The notes beneath the pieces are model-generated. The model made no database searches, was not told where the DNA came from, and saw only the letters and a program-made list of their open reading frames with translations. Shown piece after piece: positions 18,429 through 27,409 of a stretch of DNA of 64,000 nt. The stretch is from Acinetobacter vivianii (GTDB taxonomy: Bacteria > Pseudomonadota > Gammaproteobacteria > Pseudomonadales > Moraxellaceae). Made by a program: the position numbers and the translations under genes. The stretch covers positions 62,001 through 126,000 of the forward strand of contig NZ_BMDR01000002.1 of the NCBI RefSeq assembly GCF_014635885.1, in the 5' to 3' direction. Numbering within the stretch: position 1 is the stretch's first letter; each line of letters begins with the position of its first letter.

Positions 18429-19340
18429 ATGAAAATATTTAAAAAAATATTCTATCTCTTGAAGTTCTATACGATGTATTCGAATAAAAAGAGAGGGGTG
18501 AATGAAGCCATAGACAATGAAGCTGATCTGATTGTGCTTAATCCAACAAGTGTTGATGCGATCATCCCAAAGAAAATCTGGATGTATTGGGAAGGGCCAC
18601 TGGCTGGATTTGTGGAAAAATGTGTTGAACAGGTTAAAAAGACCAATCCTGATTATGAGGTTCATTTTCTCACACCAGATACCGTGAAAAGCTTTTGTGA
18701 TATTGATTTTGGTCGCTTTCCTAAGGCAACGCCGCAACAAAAGGCCGATTTACTCCGTTTTGAATTGATTTATCAATATGGTGGTATTTGGTTAGATGCC
18801 AGTACGATTGTATATGAGTCTTTAGACTGGATTCAGGATCTGGTTAAAAAGACCCAGACCAATAGTTTTGCTTATTATCGTGCCAAGAACACGACCATCA
18901 AAACTTCTCCTGTTTTAGAAAACTGGTTGTTGGCAAGTGCTGCAAAAAATCCATTTTTTAAGTACTGGTTTGATGAACTGGTTACGGCGATTGAATTAAC
19001 GCCCAAAGCTTATCTGCAAAAACTCAAAGAAACAGAGCCTGATTATCAGGACTTGATTCAGCATATTGGCCGGCTGGAATATCTGGTCGCGTATGTGGCT
19101 TGTCAGAAAGTGATGCGTAATCATTTACCAAGTATGTGCTTAATTAACTGCGATAAGAATGCGCTGTATTTTCAGGTCAAGCACCAATGGGTCAAAGAAA
19201 AAGTACTTATTGATATGGCAATTCACTATCCACCAACTGAAATGCCAAAACTGATCAAGCTTGCAGGTAAGGAAAGAAAAACCCTCAGTCATTATTATGA
19301 AAAAGGGATGTATCTGGAAGGTTCATTACTCGATATCTAA
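18429..19340 (+). CDS. Capsular polysaccharide synthesis-type glycosyltransferase (GT32-like)
   Basis: A 303-residue protein with IPKKIWMYWEGPL at about 50-62, NPDYEVHFLTPDTV, and QQKADLLRFELIYQYGGIWLDASTIV; the last block, ending in a DxS/DxD metal site, is the signature of the caps-synth/GT32 superfamily (mannosyl- or galactosyltransferase-like). The ATG at 18429 is chosen over a GTG nine bases earlier. It is the last rightward gene before a convergent pair. Confidence 0.8.
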   Translation: MKIFKKIFYLLKFYTMYSNKKRGVNEAIDNEADLIVLNPTSVDAIIPKKIWMYWEGPLAGFVEKCVEQVKKTNPDYEVHFLTPDTVKSFCDIDFGRFPKATPQQKADLLRFELIYQYGGIWLDASTIVYESLDWIQDLVKKTQTNSFAYYRAKNTTIKTSPVLENWLLASAAKNPFFKYWFDELVTAIELTPKAYLQKLKETEPDYQDLIQHIGRLEYLVAYVACQKVMRNHLPSMCLINCDKNALYFQVKHQWVKEKVLIDMAIHYPPTEMPKLIKLAGKERKTLSHYYEKGMYLEGSLLDI

Positions 19341-19358
19341 AACAAGATCTGTCACAGT

Positions 19359-20255
19359 TTAAAGCAAGGTTTTTGGATCAATCTTCTCAAAGGCATGTAT
19401 GGCGCTGGTTTGAGATAGATTAAAAACTTTAATCTCTTTTTCTTGAAACAGCTTTGCAGCAACATCGAAGGCTTGAAATACCTCGTTAACATGGCGGTTT
19501 AAGGTGGTGGGTTGTTGACGTTCACTACTTTCGTAAAAACGCGGTTGTGTGAAGTTATTCATATCCAGACCAGCAATATAAATTTCTTTATAACTTAGGG
19601 TGTAGATCACCTGAAGAGCCACATACGCTACCGTAAAGTAGTCGAAGGTTCCTTTGAAAATATCTTGTGAAAATCCAAAACCATTCTGAATAAAAAAGTC
19701 TTTTTCATTTTGATCGAAATGCTTTGCGCGATCTAAAAAAACTTCAGTGACATTATCTGTAATGGTTTCAATCGTCTTGATCTGACAGCGAATATCTTCT
19801 ATCGGAACTTGTCTGAGAATTATATCTAGACAACGTGGTGTCGTGAAAAATGTACATTCTGTATTCAGGACTTTCTGAACAAGATCAAAGCGACAGCCAA
19901 CAAAGTTATGATCGATAATGATATAGCTGGAAAATTTGATTGAATCAAATGCGATTGCGCCGTTGACCCCAATATAATCAATGTCAGTACGATGCAAAAT
20001 TTCGCGATCTAGTTGCTGAATAGATGGGCCAGCCGCCACTAGCATGCATTTCTTATGGTTAATCTGATGTGGTGCAAGATTGTAAGAAACTAATTGTTTT
20101 TTATAATAAATCTGTTCAATACGATGGTATTGATCTCTTGTTACGCTATAAAGAGGCCAGTAACGGCGGTTATGCTTTGCCGCTTTAGGAAAGAAAATTT
20201 TATAAATTAATTTATAAATACTTCTGGAAATAGAACCTGAGAAGAAGTGGATCAT
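19359..20255 (-). CDS. Putative LOS transferase, MptE/GT42-like fold, function unassigned
   Basis: A 298-residue protein. CMLVAAGPSIQQLDREILHRTDIDYIGVNGAI matches the pattern (AGPSL..LD.., then a hydrophobic strand and N) found in GT42 sialyltransferases and MptE-like proteins, and EIYIAGLDMNNF is the matching C-terminal strand. The rest has no motif that I know. It lies in the OC locus and is read leftwards after a GT8 gene, so a role in core assembly is likely. The donor is unknown; this is a fold-level guess. Confidence 0.55.
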   Translation of the reverse strand: MIHFFSGSISRSIYKLIYKIFFPKAAKHNRRYWPLYSVTRDQYHRIEQIYYKKQLVSYNLAPHQINHKKCMLVAAGPSIQQLDREILHRTDIDYIGVNGAIAFDSIKFSSYIIIDHNFVGCRFDLVQKVLNTECTFFTTPRCLDIILRQVPIEDIRCQIKTIETITDNVTEVFLDRAKHFDQNEKDFFIQNGFGFSQDIFKGTFDYFTVAYVALQVIYTLSYKEIYIAGLDMNNFTQPRFYESSERQQPTTLNRHVNEVFQAFDVAAKLFQEKEIKVFNLSQTSAIHAFEKIDPKTLL

Positions 20256-20290
20256 TTAAAAAAACCATTTATAAAATATCATCAGGAAGA

Positions 20291-20328
20291 ATGGAACTAG
20301 ATGCCCGTGGGAGACGACCTAGTTCCAT
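20291..20328 (-). terminator. Hairpin after the GT8 gene
   Basis: A perfect 10-bp stem ATGGAACTAG (20291-20300) / CTAGTTCCAT (20319-20328), immediately after the stop of the gene ending at 20334. The T run on the minus strand is short (TCTTCC), so it may only partly end transcription before the next gene. Confidence 0.5.
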
Positions 20329-20333
20329 TTATG

Positions 20334-21236
20334 TTAGTCATCTAAAGAAAAACTTTTCTTTTTAAACTTGGCTTTTAAATTATGTACAGAACGGGCAAAC
20401 CAGTTTTTATCTTCAGGACGTGTCACTTTGTTTCCACGATAATGAATTTGAGTGGCTTTAGAAAAATCACCAAATGGTTCAATCTGATAATTTTCTGGAC
20501 GATAGCCCGCTGCTAATGCTTCTTCATAATATTGATCAAAGAGCTGTGTCAGATCACTTCTCGGATGAGGCATGATTTTACCGTCAAACCAGTGTTTTTG
20601 ACCTGCAGCTTCTAAGCGTGGTAAAGAATATTTATGACTGAACTGAGTTCCCATATCTGAATAATGAAGAATTTTGATCTGTTCAATTGCTAATTCTTCT
20701 CCATCAATATTGTTGTACGAATCTTGATAAGGCTGAACCAGTTTCGGTTTATCTTTTAGCAAACGCATCAATTTTTTGTGACTTTCTGGATCTGCCTGTA
20801 TTTCTTTTAATGGCGGTAGATACGCTTTCGCCTTTTCGCAGTCCCAGACACAGGTACACAATCGGGCAGCGTTCTTTCCACCTTTGGCAATCACCATGGC
20901 ATCGTCTTTTTTAGGATGTGCCCATAACTCTGCGATATCGCATAACACGACCACATCCGCATCCATATAAATGGCACGGCCCTGAAAATTACATGACTCT
21001 GGAATTGCCCATCTAAAACCTGAAAAAGGAGTCGCCCAATGCTCAGTATGCCAGCCTTCACCCGTCTGTTGATTGGTATACCATGGACTATTTGGGTCGT
21101 GGCTGAGTTGCATCCATATGATTTCAACGGGATGTTTGGTATGCTTGCGGACACTATAGTCCAGTACCATCATTTGTTCTAGATCACAGTTATTGGGATC
21201 GCAACCGACAAAAATTTTAATTGTGGAGTTAGACAT
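20334..21236 (-). CDS. Glycosyltransferase family 8-like
   Basis: A 300-residue GT-A enzyme. KIFVGCDPNNCDLEQMMVLDYSVRKH is a typical GT8 opening, GFRWAIPESCNFQGRAIYMDADVVVLCDI contains the DAD metal motif at 92-94, and ILHYSDMGTQ fits the C-terminal His region of family 8. It is transcribed leftwards, opposite to the HAD-domain gene, from a shared 115-base promoter gap. Confidence 0.85.
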   Translation of the reverse strand: MSNSTIKIFVGCDPNNCDLEQMMVLDYSVRKHTKHPVEIIWMQLSHDPNSPWYTNQQTGEGWHTEHWATPFSGFRWAIPESCNFQGRAIYMDADVVVLCDIAELWAHPKKDDAMVIAKGGKNAARLCTCVWDCEKAKAYLPPLKEIQADPESHKKLMRLLKDKPKLVQPYQDSYNNIDGEELAIEQIKILHYSDMGTQFSHKYSLPRLEAAGQKHWFDGKIMPHPRSDLTQLFDQYYEEALAAGYRPENYQIEPFGDFSKATQIHYRGNKVTRPEDKNWFARSVHNLKAKFKKKSFSLDD

Positions 21237-21351
21237 TCCTAGCTTCCATCTTTAAGGCTGTATTCATAATTATAGTCTAAAAAGAGTGACGATTTTTGAA
21301 ATATTTCTCTGGTCGTGATGAGTTTGTAAAGTGTTTATGTGAGGCAATGTA

Positions 21352-23319
21352 GTGATAACAAATACATTTATTGAAAAAACCAAAAAAAAGATTGCCAGAG
21401 CTGAAGTTGTTTCTTTTGATATATTTGATACTTTGTTATTACGTCCATATCTCTCTCCTCGTGATTTATTCTTACACATTGAGATTGATCAATGTCTAGA
21501 GGGATTTGCATTTGCCCGAAGAGAGGCAGAACTCAGTGCCCGAAAGAAAAATCCTGATAAACAGGAGATTTGTTATGACGACATTTATAATGAAATTGAA
21601 GCACGTTTTGCAAGCGCAAAAGAAATTGAATTAAATTGGGAACTTATGGTTCTTCAATCGAATCCTGAGATGAAAATACTTTGGGATTATGCGCTTGAGT
21701 TAAACAAAAAAGTGATCGTCATTTCAGACATGTATCACTCATATGAAGACCTTAGTCAATTACTCATTAAAAATGAATTTCATGCTTTTGAGCATCTCTA
21801 TGTGTCTAGCTGCTATGGCAAAACTAAGAAAAAAGGGACCTTATTTGAACAGGTCTTTCAGGATCTACAAGTGAAACCGCAGGATATTGTACATATTGGG
21901 GACAATAAAAAGGGTGATTTTAGAACCCCAGCAAAATTAGGTATTCAGGCAATTTTATATAAACAGGTTGCACATCAGTTTTTAGCTATAAATGAGCGAG
22001 CAAGACGATTTGCTGAACAGAATGTCCCAAGTTTAGGCAAAAGCATTCTGGTGGCCATGTTGGCAATAAGATGGCGTAAGCAAACTTTGCAACAAGACAG
22101 TAGTCAATATTGGGACGACATTGGTTATGCCTATGCAGCCCCTCTGGCTTATGGTTATACCAAATGGATTGAAACAACAGCTCAGCAGAAACAACTCGAC
22201 CATCTTCTATTTGTTGCTCGAGATGGATTTTTACTACAAAAAGCTTTTGAACATTTCCATTGTGGTGAGATAAAGACAAGTTATGTTTATGCACCACGTT
22301 TACTGAATCTGGTTTATCGATTGGATTATGACAAGCGTAATATTGAGCATGCCCAACCAATTGTTGATTTCTATAGCCAGAAATATGCAGATATTCGGGA
22401 GCTAAGAGATGCAAACTCTCTGATCAAAGCAAATGATTATCACGAATTTATTCAAATACATAAGCTTAAGTTTGAGTCTTATGCCAAAGAAATGTATGCA
22501 GATTATCATGTCTATATCGATGCAATTGTGAATAAACAGGAAAGCGTTGGTCTGATTGATAGTAAGACCGTCGCATTTACTTCACAAAAAATGTTGGAAG
22601 ATGTTTTACAGCGACCAATTCAAGGCTTCTATTGGTCAACGTTTTTGCCTTATCGAACCAAGAAATATGCATTTGAGACGTTTATACCGAATAATTTAAA
22701 TATACTCGATCCGAATGTATTTACTAAAAACTGGAAATTTGTGGAGCTACTTTTAAGTGCGCCTGAGTTTTCAATTCAGGGTGTTACACGAGAAGGCCAA
22801 GCGATCTATAAGGATAAACCAAGTACAGATGAGCGAATCATTAAAGATAATTATGCTCAGATTGTGCAAGGTGCTGAAATGTTCTTTGCTGATGTGAAAG
22901 CTATGTTTGGGCAAACACCTATTTATCTTGAAGGGCAGGAGCTTGTTTCTTGGGTGAATATTTTTTGTGATCATCCCAATAGTCATGACATTAAGGAAAT
23001 GGCGGAGATCAAATTGGCTGTCGATGTATCACATCGTCGTAGTGTGCCTTTATTTGCGATGAAGACTTCATGGCTAGATTTTTTAAAAAAACCGAAAGCC
23101 ACTCTGAATCTGTTAAAAACTATAACGTGGAGAACACCTCTGCAATCATTTGTTTTACATATGCTTAAGCCAGTAAAAATAAAAAGTAAACAGACCAAGC
23201 AAATAAAAATCAACTTTTTCCCATATCTTAAAGTTCGATATTTCTTATGGACCTTATCACTGTTTAAGCGTTTTTCGGTTCAATTGAGCTTAGGTGATCA
23301 TAAAAAGCATAGTACTTAG
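21352..23319 (+). CDS. Two-domain protein: HAD-type hydrolase plus unknown C-terminal domain
   Basis: A 655-residue protein. Residues about 15-215 are a HAD-superfamily domain: VSFDIFDTLLLRP (nucleophile Asp23), VIVISDMYHS and IVHIGDNKKGDFRTP (metal-binding acid). The C-terminal 430 residues contain DHLLFVARDGFLLQKAF, which resembles a second aspartate-phosphate-like motif, and end in basic segments. Similar HAD/large-domain proteins occur in capsule and LPS loci. The GTG start has GAGG seven bases upstream; the ATG three bases before it is followed at once by TAG. The substrate is unknown. Confidence 0.7.
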   Translation: MITNTFIEKTKKKIARAEVVSFDIFDTLLLRPYLSPRDLFLHIEIDQCLEGFAFARREAELSARKKNPDKQEICYDDIYNEIEARFASAKEIELNWELMVLQSNPEMKILWDYALELNKKVIVISDMYHSYEDLSQLLIKNEFHAFEHLYVSSCYGKTKKKGTLFEQVFQDLQVKPQDIVHIGDNKKGDFRTPAKLGIQAILYKQVAHQFLAINERARRFAEQNVPSLGKSILVAMLAIRWRKQTLQQDSSQYWDDIGYAYAAPLAYGYTKWIETTAQQKQLDHLLFVARDGFLLQKAFEHFHCGEIKTSYVYAPRLLNLVYRLDYDKRNIEHAQPIVDFYSQKYADIRELRDANSLIKANDYHEFIQIHKLKFESYAKEMYADYHVYIDAIVNKQESVGLIDSKTVAFTSQKMLEDVLQRPIQGFYWSTFLPYRTKKYAFETFIPNNLNILDPNVFTKNWKFVELLLSAPEFSIQGVTREGQAIYKDKPSTDERIIKDNYAQIVQGAEMFFADVKAMFGQTPIYLEGQELVSWVNIFCDHPNSHDIKEMAEIKLAVDVSHRRSVPLFAMKTSWLDFLKKPKATLNLLKTITWRTPLQSFVLHMLKPVKIKSKQTKQIKINFFPYLKVRYFLWTLSLFKRFSVQLSLGDHKKHST

Positions 23320-23673
23320 ACTTGGGCTTTGTTAAGCCTGCTTCAGTATATTGCTTTTATGGCTCAAATGAGAGAAAGAAGCTTTAGTTTTGATGCGTAT
23401 TTTTGTTTAGAAAAGGACGTGTTGAGTAATCTTGGTATTAGAACTTAATATTTAATGTTTTTTAAGTAATTGAATTTAATTAAATTAAGCGTAACTCTTG
23501 TTTGTGAAGAATGTACTTTAAAGCTAAAAAACTATTTTTTATCCAGTATTTATGAGATTCCCTCTCATCTCGATTGATGTGTATCTGAAATAATGTACAT
23601 CATAATCAAAAACAAGTATTCTTAGCGCCTACAGGCATGTGGCCTAATTTGTATGAATTATTACTATCCCGAT
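23320..23673. other. Gene-free AT-rich gap before the tandem GT25 genes
   Basis: About 350 bases with no credible frame. The GT25 frame is open upstream to an ATG at 23653, but the start is placed at 23674 by comparison with its paralogues. The region probably carries the promoter of the GT25 pair; no operator-like palindrome was seen. Confidence 0.4.
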
Positions 23674-24450
23674 ATGAAAAAGTTTGTTGTAAGTCTCTCA
23701 AGCGCAATCGAGCGTCGTAAGCATATTTCAGCTCAATTTGAGAGACAGGGCATAGAATTTAGCTTTTTCGATGCTGTAACACCTGATATTGCAGCTTCGG
23801 ATGCGCAAGCAATGAAACTCAGTGTGCATGAAAATCATATTGCTCGGGGGGAGCTTGCCTGTTTTATGAGCCATGTCCATTTATGGAAAAAAATTGTTGA
23901 GGAAGATATTCCTTACATGGCTATCTTTGAAGATGATATTCATTTGGGTGAAAAAGCAGATTTCTTTCTAAATCAATTCGATTGGATTGAGAAAGATTGG
24001 CATTTAGTCAAATTAGAAGCATTTACGCCCAAAGTAATACTTGGCCCTAAGCAGAAGCAATTTCCTCAGGAAGGGCGTGAGATCTATAAATTAACAGGTA
24101 AAAACTTAGGTACGGCAGGTTATATCCTTTCATTTGATGGGGCAAAATTTCTATTAAATGAAATTAAGAAAATGGATTATATTATTCCATTAGATAATTT
24201 TATGTTCGAATATGCTGTTAAAAATCATAATTTTATGATGTATCAAATGCAGCCTGCATTATGCATTCAAGATACCATCTTGCATTATCGTTCTACCAGT
24301 ATTCAACTGAAAAGCCAGTTGACCTCTGAAAGAAAGAAAAGAATGCACGCAAACAAGGCCAACGGTTTACAAAAAATTCTGGTCGAATTATCTCGAATTA
24401 CGACACAATTGAAAATTACTCTGTTTGCTCGTCGAGTGACTTTCAAGTGA
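23674..24450 (+). CDS. Glycosyltransferase family 25, tandem copy 1
   Basis: A 258-residue protein. MKKFVVSLSSAIERRKHI, GIEFSFFDAVTP, RGELACFMSHVHLWKKIVEE and YMAIFEDDIHLGE are the family 25 blocks (LgtB/LgtE-type galactosyl- or glucosyltransferases). The start at 23674 lines up with the N-termini of the next two paralogues; an ATG seven codons upstream is also open. It overlaps the next gene by four bases (GTGA), so copies 1 and 2 are translationally coupled. Confidence 0.88.
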   Translation: MKKFVVSLSSAIERRKHISAQFERQGIEFSFFDAVTPDIAASDAQAMKLSVHENHIARGELACFMSHVHLWKKIVEEDIPYMAIFEDDIHLGEKADFFLNQFDWIEKDWHLVKLEAFTPKVILGPKQKQFPQEGREIYKLTGKNLGTAGYILSFDGAKFLLNEIKKMDYIIPLDNFMFEYAVKNHNFMMYQMQPALCIQDTILHYRSTSIQLKSQLTSERKKRMHANKANGLQKILVELSRITTQLKITLFARRVTFK

Positions 24451-25220
24451 AAAATTTTGTTATTAGCTTAAAATCGGCTTCTGATCGTAGGAAGCATATT
24501 GAAGAACAGTTTGGGGATAAGGGAATTGCATTTGATTTTTTTGATGCGATTGAACCTCCTCAGGTTGATCTTCAAGCTGAAAAAATCGGACTGATTCTTC
24601 GTCAAGGTGATCTCAGCCGAAATGAATTGGCATGCCTATTGAGCCATGTGTCTTTGTGGCAAAAAGTTATTGATGAAAAAATTCCTGCGATCGCAATTTT
24701 TGAAGATGATGTACATTTGAGCCATGATGCAGAGCTGTTCCTAACAGATTCAAGCTGGTTGCGGTGTGATATTGTTAAGCTGGAAAAATCATATAAAAGT
24801 GTGATTCTAGACTTGGAAAAAATACAAGTTTTCAAGGATAAAGAGTTCGTTTTGAGGAAGTTAAAAAAACCTCATTTAGGTGCTGCTGGCTATATCTTGT
24901 CGTATCAAGGAGCGGTGGCGCTTCTAGATTATATGAAAAGCCAGAATGAACTTGATCATGTTGACCAAATTGTTTTCCGAAAATATATTCATGAAGGCGA
25001 GCTTGGAATCTATCAATTGAATCCAGCTTTATGTATTCAGGACTATATTCTAAATCCTGAAGAACAAAAATTTAAAACCAGTCTGCAATGGCGTAATAAA
25101 GAAAAAATTAAGGTCAAAGGATTGAAGAAGTTATTGCGCGAACTGAACCGCTTTTTAACTCAGTTGAAAGAGTCTCCTTATAAAACCAAGCTAAAATTCA
25201 TGAAGCGTAATAAGCAGTAA
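24447..25220 (+). CDS. Glycosyltransferase family 25, tandem copy 2
   Basis: A 257-residue paralogue of its neighbours with KNFVISLKSASDRRKHIEEQF, SRNELACLLSHVSLWQKVIDE and AIAIFEDDVHLSH. The GTG start overlaps the stop of copy 1. The C-terminal basic helix (RNKEKIKVKGLKKLLRELNR) is shared in pattern with copies 1 and 3 and may dock the enzyme to the membrane surface. Acceptor specificity has presumably diverged. Confidence 0.88.
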   Translation: MKNFVISLKSASDRRKHIEEQFGDKGIAFDFFDAIEPPQVDLQAEKIGLILRQGDLSRNELACLLSHVSLWQKVIDEKIPAIAIFEDDVHLSHDAELFLTDSSWLRCDIVKLEKSYKSVILDLEKIQVFKDKEFVLRKLKKPHLGAAGYILSYQGAVALLDYMKSQNELDHVDQIVFRKYIHEGELGIYQLNPALCIQDYILNPEEQKFKTSLQWRNKEKIKVKGLKKLLRELNRFLTQLKESPYKTKLKFMKRNKQ

Positions 25221-25350
25221 ATTAGCGTTATATTGGTTTAATCAGGGCTTATTTTTGATTTCGCATAGTGCGAATATTTCCTTGTAGTTCATTTTATACT
25301 GTTTAGTTGTATAATCCTGATTTTTATTCTCAAGCATGATGGTTGTCTAA

Positions 25351-26157
25351 GTGAGTATTTTTGTCATTAGTTTGGATTCTGCGGTTGAGAGAAGACAACA
25401 TATTGAAGCGGAATTTAAAAAATATTTAGTTGATTTCAACTTTTATGATGCAATCACCCCAGTCACATCTGACGAAGCTGCAAAAAGTGTCGAGATTGAT
25501 TTAAGTCGACGTGGAGACTTAACAAAAGGGGAGGTTGCCTGTTTGTTAAGCCATGTCATGCTATGGAAAAAGATTGTTGATCTTGATCTGAAGTATATGG
25601 CTATTTTCGAAGATGATATTTATCTTGGTGAAAATATACAGAATTTTTTTAGTGATTTTTCATGGATCCCTGAAGACGTCCATATCATTAAATTAGAAGC
25701 TTTCGATAAAAAAGTTGATATGGCTTTTTTCCCAAAATTATCAAAAGATGGTAGAAGCTTATATCACCTTAAGGCGATGCATTTAGGTGGAGCTGGTTAT
25801 ATTTTATCAAAAGCAGCAGCTGAACATTATCTTGCACTTATTGCGAATATGCCAAAATTGGTACCTGTAGATCACATCCTGTTTGGTTGTGATGTTAAAT
25901 ATGGGAAGTATGAAACTTATCAAATCACTCCAGCGATTTGTGCTCAAGATTTCTATGTTTATAATAAATATGATAATTTACCAAGTCATTTGGAAGAAGA
26001 CCGTTCAGTCCGCCATAGAGCTGAGAAGTTAGCCCGACTGCAACAAAAGAAGAAATTAAGTCTATCTCTAAAAGTTAAAAGAGAACTTTTCAGATTAGTT
26101 TCGCAAATCTTGAAGCTGACGAAGCTCTCTGCTTATCGAACGGTAAAGTTTAAATAA
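25351..26157 (+). CDS. Glycosyltransferase family 25, tandem copy 3
   Basis: A 268-residue GT25 protein with SIFVISLDSAVERRQHIEAEF, KGEVACLLSHVMLWKKIVD and YMAIFEDDIYLGENI. It starts with GTG 130 bases after copy 2. Identity of the key blocks to copies 1 and 2 shows that the three arose by tandem duplication. It ends 36 bases from the convergent acyltransferase gene. Confidence 0.88.
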   Translation: MSIFVISLDSAVERRQHIEAEFKKYLVDFNFYDAITPVTSDEAAKSVEIDLSRRGDLTKGEVACLLSHVMLWKKIVDLDLKYMAIFEDDIYLGENIQNFFSDFSWIPEDVHIIKLEAFDKKVDMAFFPKLSKDGRSLYHLKAMHLGGAGYILSKAAAEHYLALIANMPKLVPVDHILFGCDVKYGKYETYQITPAICAQDFYVYNKYDNLPSHLEEDRSVRHRAEKLARLQQKKKLSLSLKVKRELFRLVSQILKLTKLSAYRTVKFK

Positions 26158-26193
26158 TTAGATTTTTATGAATCTACGTGAGCTGTCTGTAAT

Positions 26194-27057
26194 TCATTTA
26201 TAGACAGTCTTATCACCACCCCTAAACCGTTTATAACCCCACATATATTCAGCAGGAAAGCGGTTGATCATCTGTTCAACTGCTTGATTGAGTGCAGTCG
26301 TTGCAACTTCGATGTCGCGATCATAAAGTGCTGGATCATTCAGATCATCGCAATACACATCAAATCCTTCACCATCCTCACGACGGAAACAGCTTAATCC
26401 CACCAGACGACATTGGGTTTTTTGAGCCATTTTGCTGGCCAGTGTACTGGTTAGGCAGGGAATTCCGAAAAAAGGAACCACGACACCGCCAGACGGATCG
26501 GGAACATGATCAGGCAGAATCACACTGAAACCACCTTGTTTTAGATTCTTAAATAGCGCTTTGACACCTGAAGCATCTGTCGGCACTAAGGTTGCATTAA
26601 GGCGTTGACGTGCATGCAATGCAAAAGCATTGAATCCTGAATCTTTCATGGGTTTATACATGATGGTCGGGATGCCATATTGATGTACCCATGCATTCAT
26701 CATTTCCCATGTACCCAGATGCGGAGTAATGATCAGTGCACCGCGAGGATCGCTCAGCGCATCGGTCAGGACTTCCAGATGATGCACAGTATGAATCTGT
26801 TGAATGCTCCATTCGGGTGGCATTGCCCAGCATTTTCCAGATTCGATATAACTGAAACATTGCTTGGTAACACTTTCTCGTGCAAGCCGTTCTTTCTGCT
26901 CTTGACTGAGTTCAGGGTAAGCCAGCCCAAGATTGACTCTGGTTTTCCACAGCATACTTTTATTCGGGTTTTGATTGATAAAGTAAGCCGCCACTTTTGC
27001 GATACTACGCAAAAATGGGAGGGGTAAAATACGGAGCAGAGTAGGGTAAAAAGACAT
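26194..27057 (-). CDS. Lipid A late acyltransferase (LpxL/LpxM/HtrB family)
   Basis: A 287-residue protein with the catalytic HX4E motif in LIITPHLGTWEMMNA (His113, Glu118) and the second conserved block VILPDHVPDPSGGVVVPFFGIPC, where the Pro-Phe-Phe-Gly region lines the acyl pocket. The N-terminal helix LLRILPLPFLRSIAKVAAYF is the membrane anchor of the family. It adds a secondary acyl chain to lipid A at the inner membrane. Whether it is LpxL or LpxM cannot be decided here. A 71-residue membrane protein gene is 11 bases upstream. Confidence 0.88.
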   Translation of the reverse strand: MSFYPTLLRILPLPFLRSIAKVAAYFINQNPNKSMLWKTRVNLGLAYPELSQEQKERLARESVTKQCFSYIESGKCWAMPPEWSIQQIHTVHHLEVLTDALSDPRGALIITPHLGTWEMMNAWVHQYGIPTIMYKPMKDSGFNAFALHARQRLNATLVPTDASGVKALFKNLKQGGFSVILPDHVPDPSGGVVVPFFGIPCLTSTLASKMAQKTQCRLVGLSCFRREDGEGFDVYCDDLNDPALYDRDIEVATTALNQAVEQMINRFPAEYMWGYKRFRGGDKTVYK

Positions 27058-27068
27058 TCTAATGGGTC

Positions 27069-27284
27069 TTATTTATCGGCGTTGCCTTTAAGCACCATAT
27101 AAATCAGTGCAACAAAAATTAGTAAAGCGCCTACCAGACTGCTTACGCAGAAATATAAAATGCGTTGGTTGGTATCCATATTGAAAAGTTCATTTGCCAG
27201 GATGTAACGCATAAAGAACCATTGAGCAAGTGAAAACACAATAATGATAATTGTATGTCGACGTACATCAGGACGCATTGCCAT
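27069..27284 (-). CDS. Small two-helix membrane protein, unknown function
   Basis: A 71-residue protein with a basic N-terminus (MAMRPDVRRH) and two membrane segments, about 12-30 and 44-66. It precedes the acyltransferase by 11 bases and is surely co-transcribed with it. I do not recognise the family. Confidence 0.7.
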   Translation of the reverse strand: MAMRPDVRRHTIIIIVFSLAQWFFMRYILANELFNMDTNQRILYFCVSSLVGALLIFVALIYMVLKGNADK

Positions 27285-27361
27285 AAGACTGACCTCTCAA
27301 TAAAAAGCAGTCTATTATGCCATTAGCGGCCATGATCTCAAAGCAAAACTAGGGATTATAA

Positions 27362-27388
27362 AAAAACCCTGCAGAGTGCAGGGTTTTT
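27362..27388 (-). terminator. Intrinsic terminator of aspS (works on both strands)
   Basis: The stem AAAAACCCTGCA (27362-27373) / TGCAGGGTTTTT (27377-27388) with a GAG loop lies 21 bases after the aspS stop and gives a T run on either strand. Confidence 0.9.
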
Positions 27389-27409
27389 GTTGAAGCATAA
27401 ACTCAAGGT

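Larger units (their letters stand above)
12260..27057. other. Lipooligosaccharide outer-core (OC) locus between ilvE and aspS
   Basis: Fourteen genes in several transcription units lie between ilvE and aspS, the position of the OC locus in Acinetobacter. The content is coherent with building a charged oligosaccharide on lipid A: two sugar-nucleotide genes for UDP-glucuronate and UDP-galacturonate, at least eight probable glycosyl- or phosphosugar transferases, an ATP-grasp protein, a HAD-domain protein and a lipid A acyltransferase. No O-antigen polymerase or flippase is present, in line with lipooligosaccharide. That the uronic acid sugars end up in this core is inferred. Confidence 0.85.
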
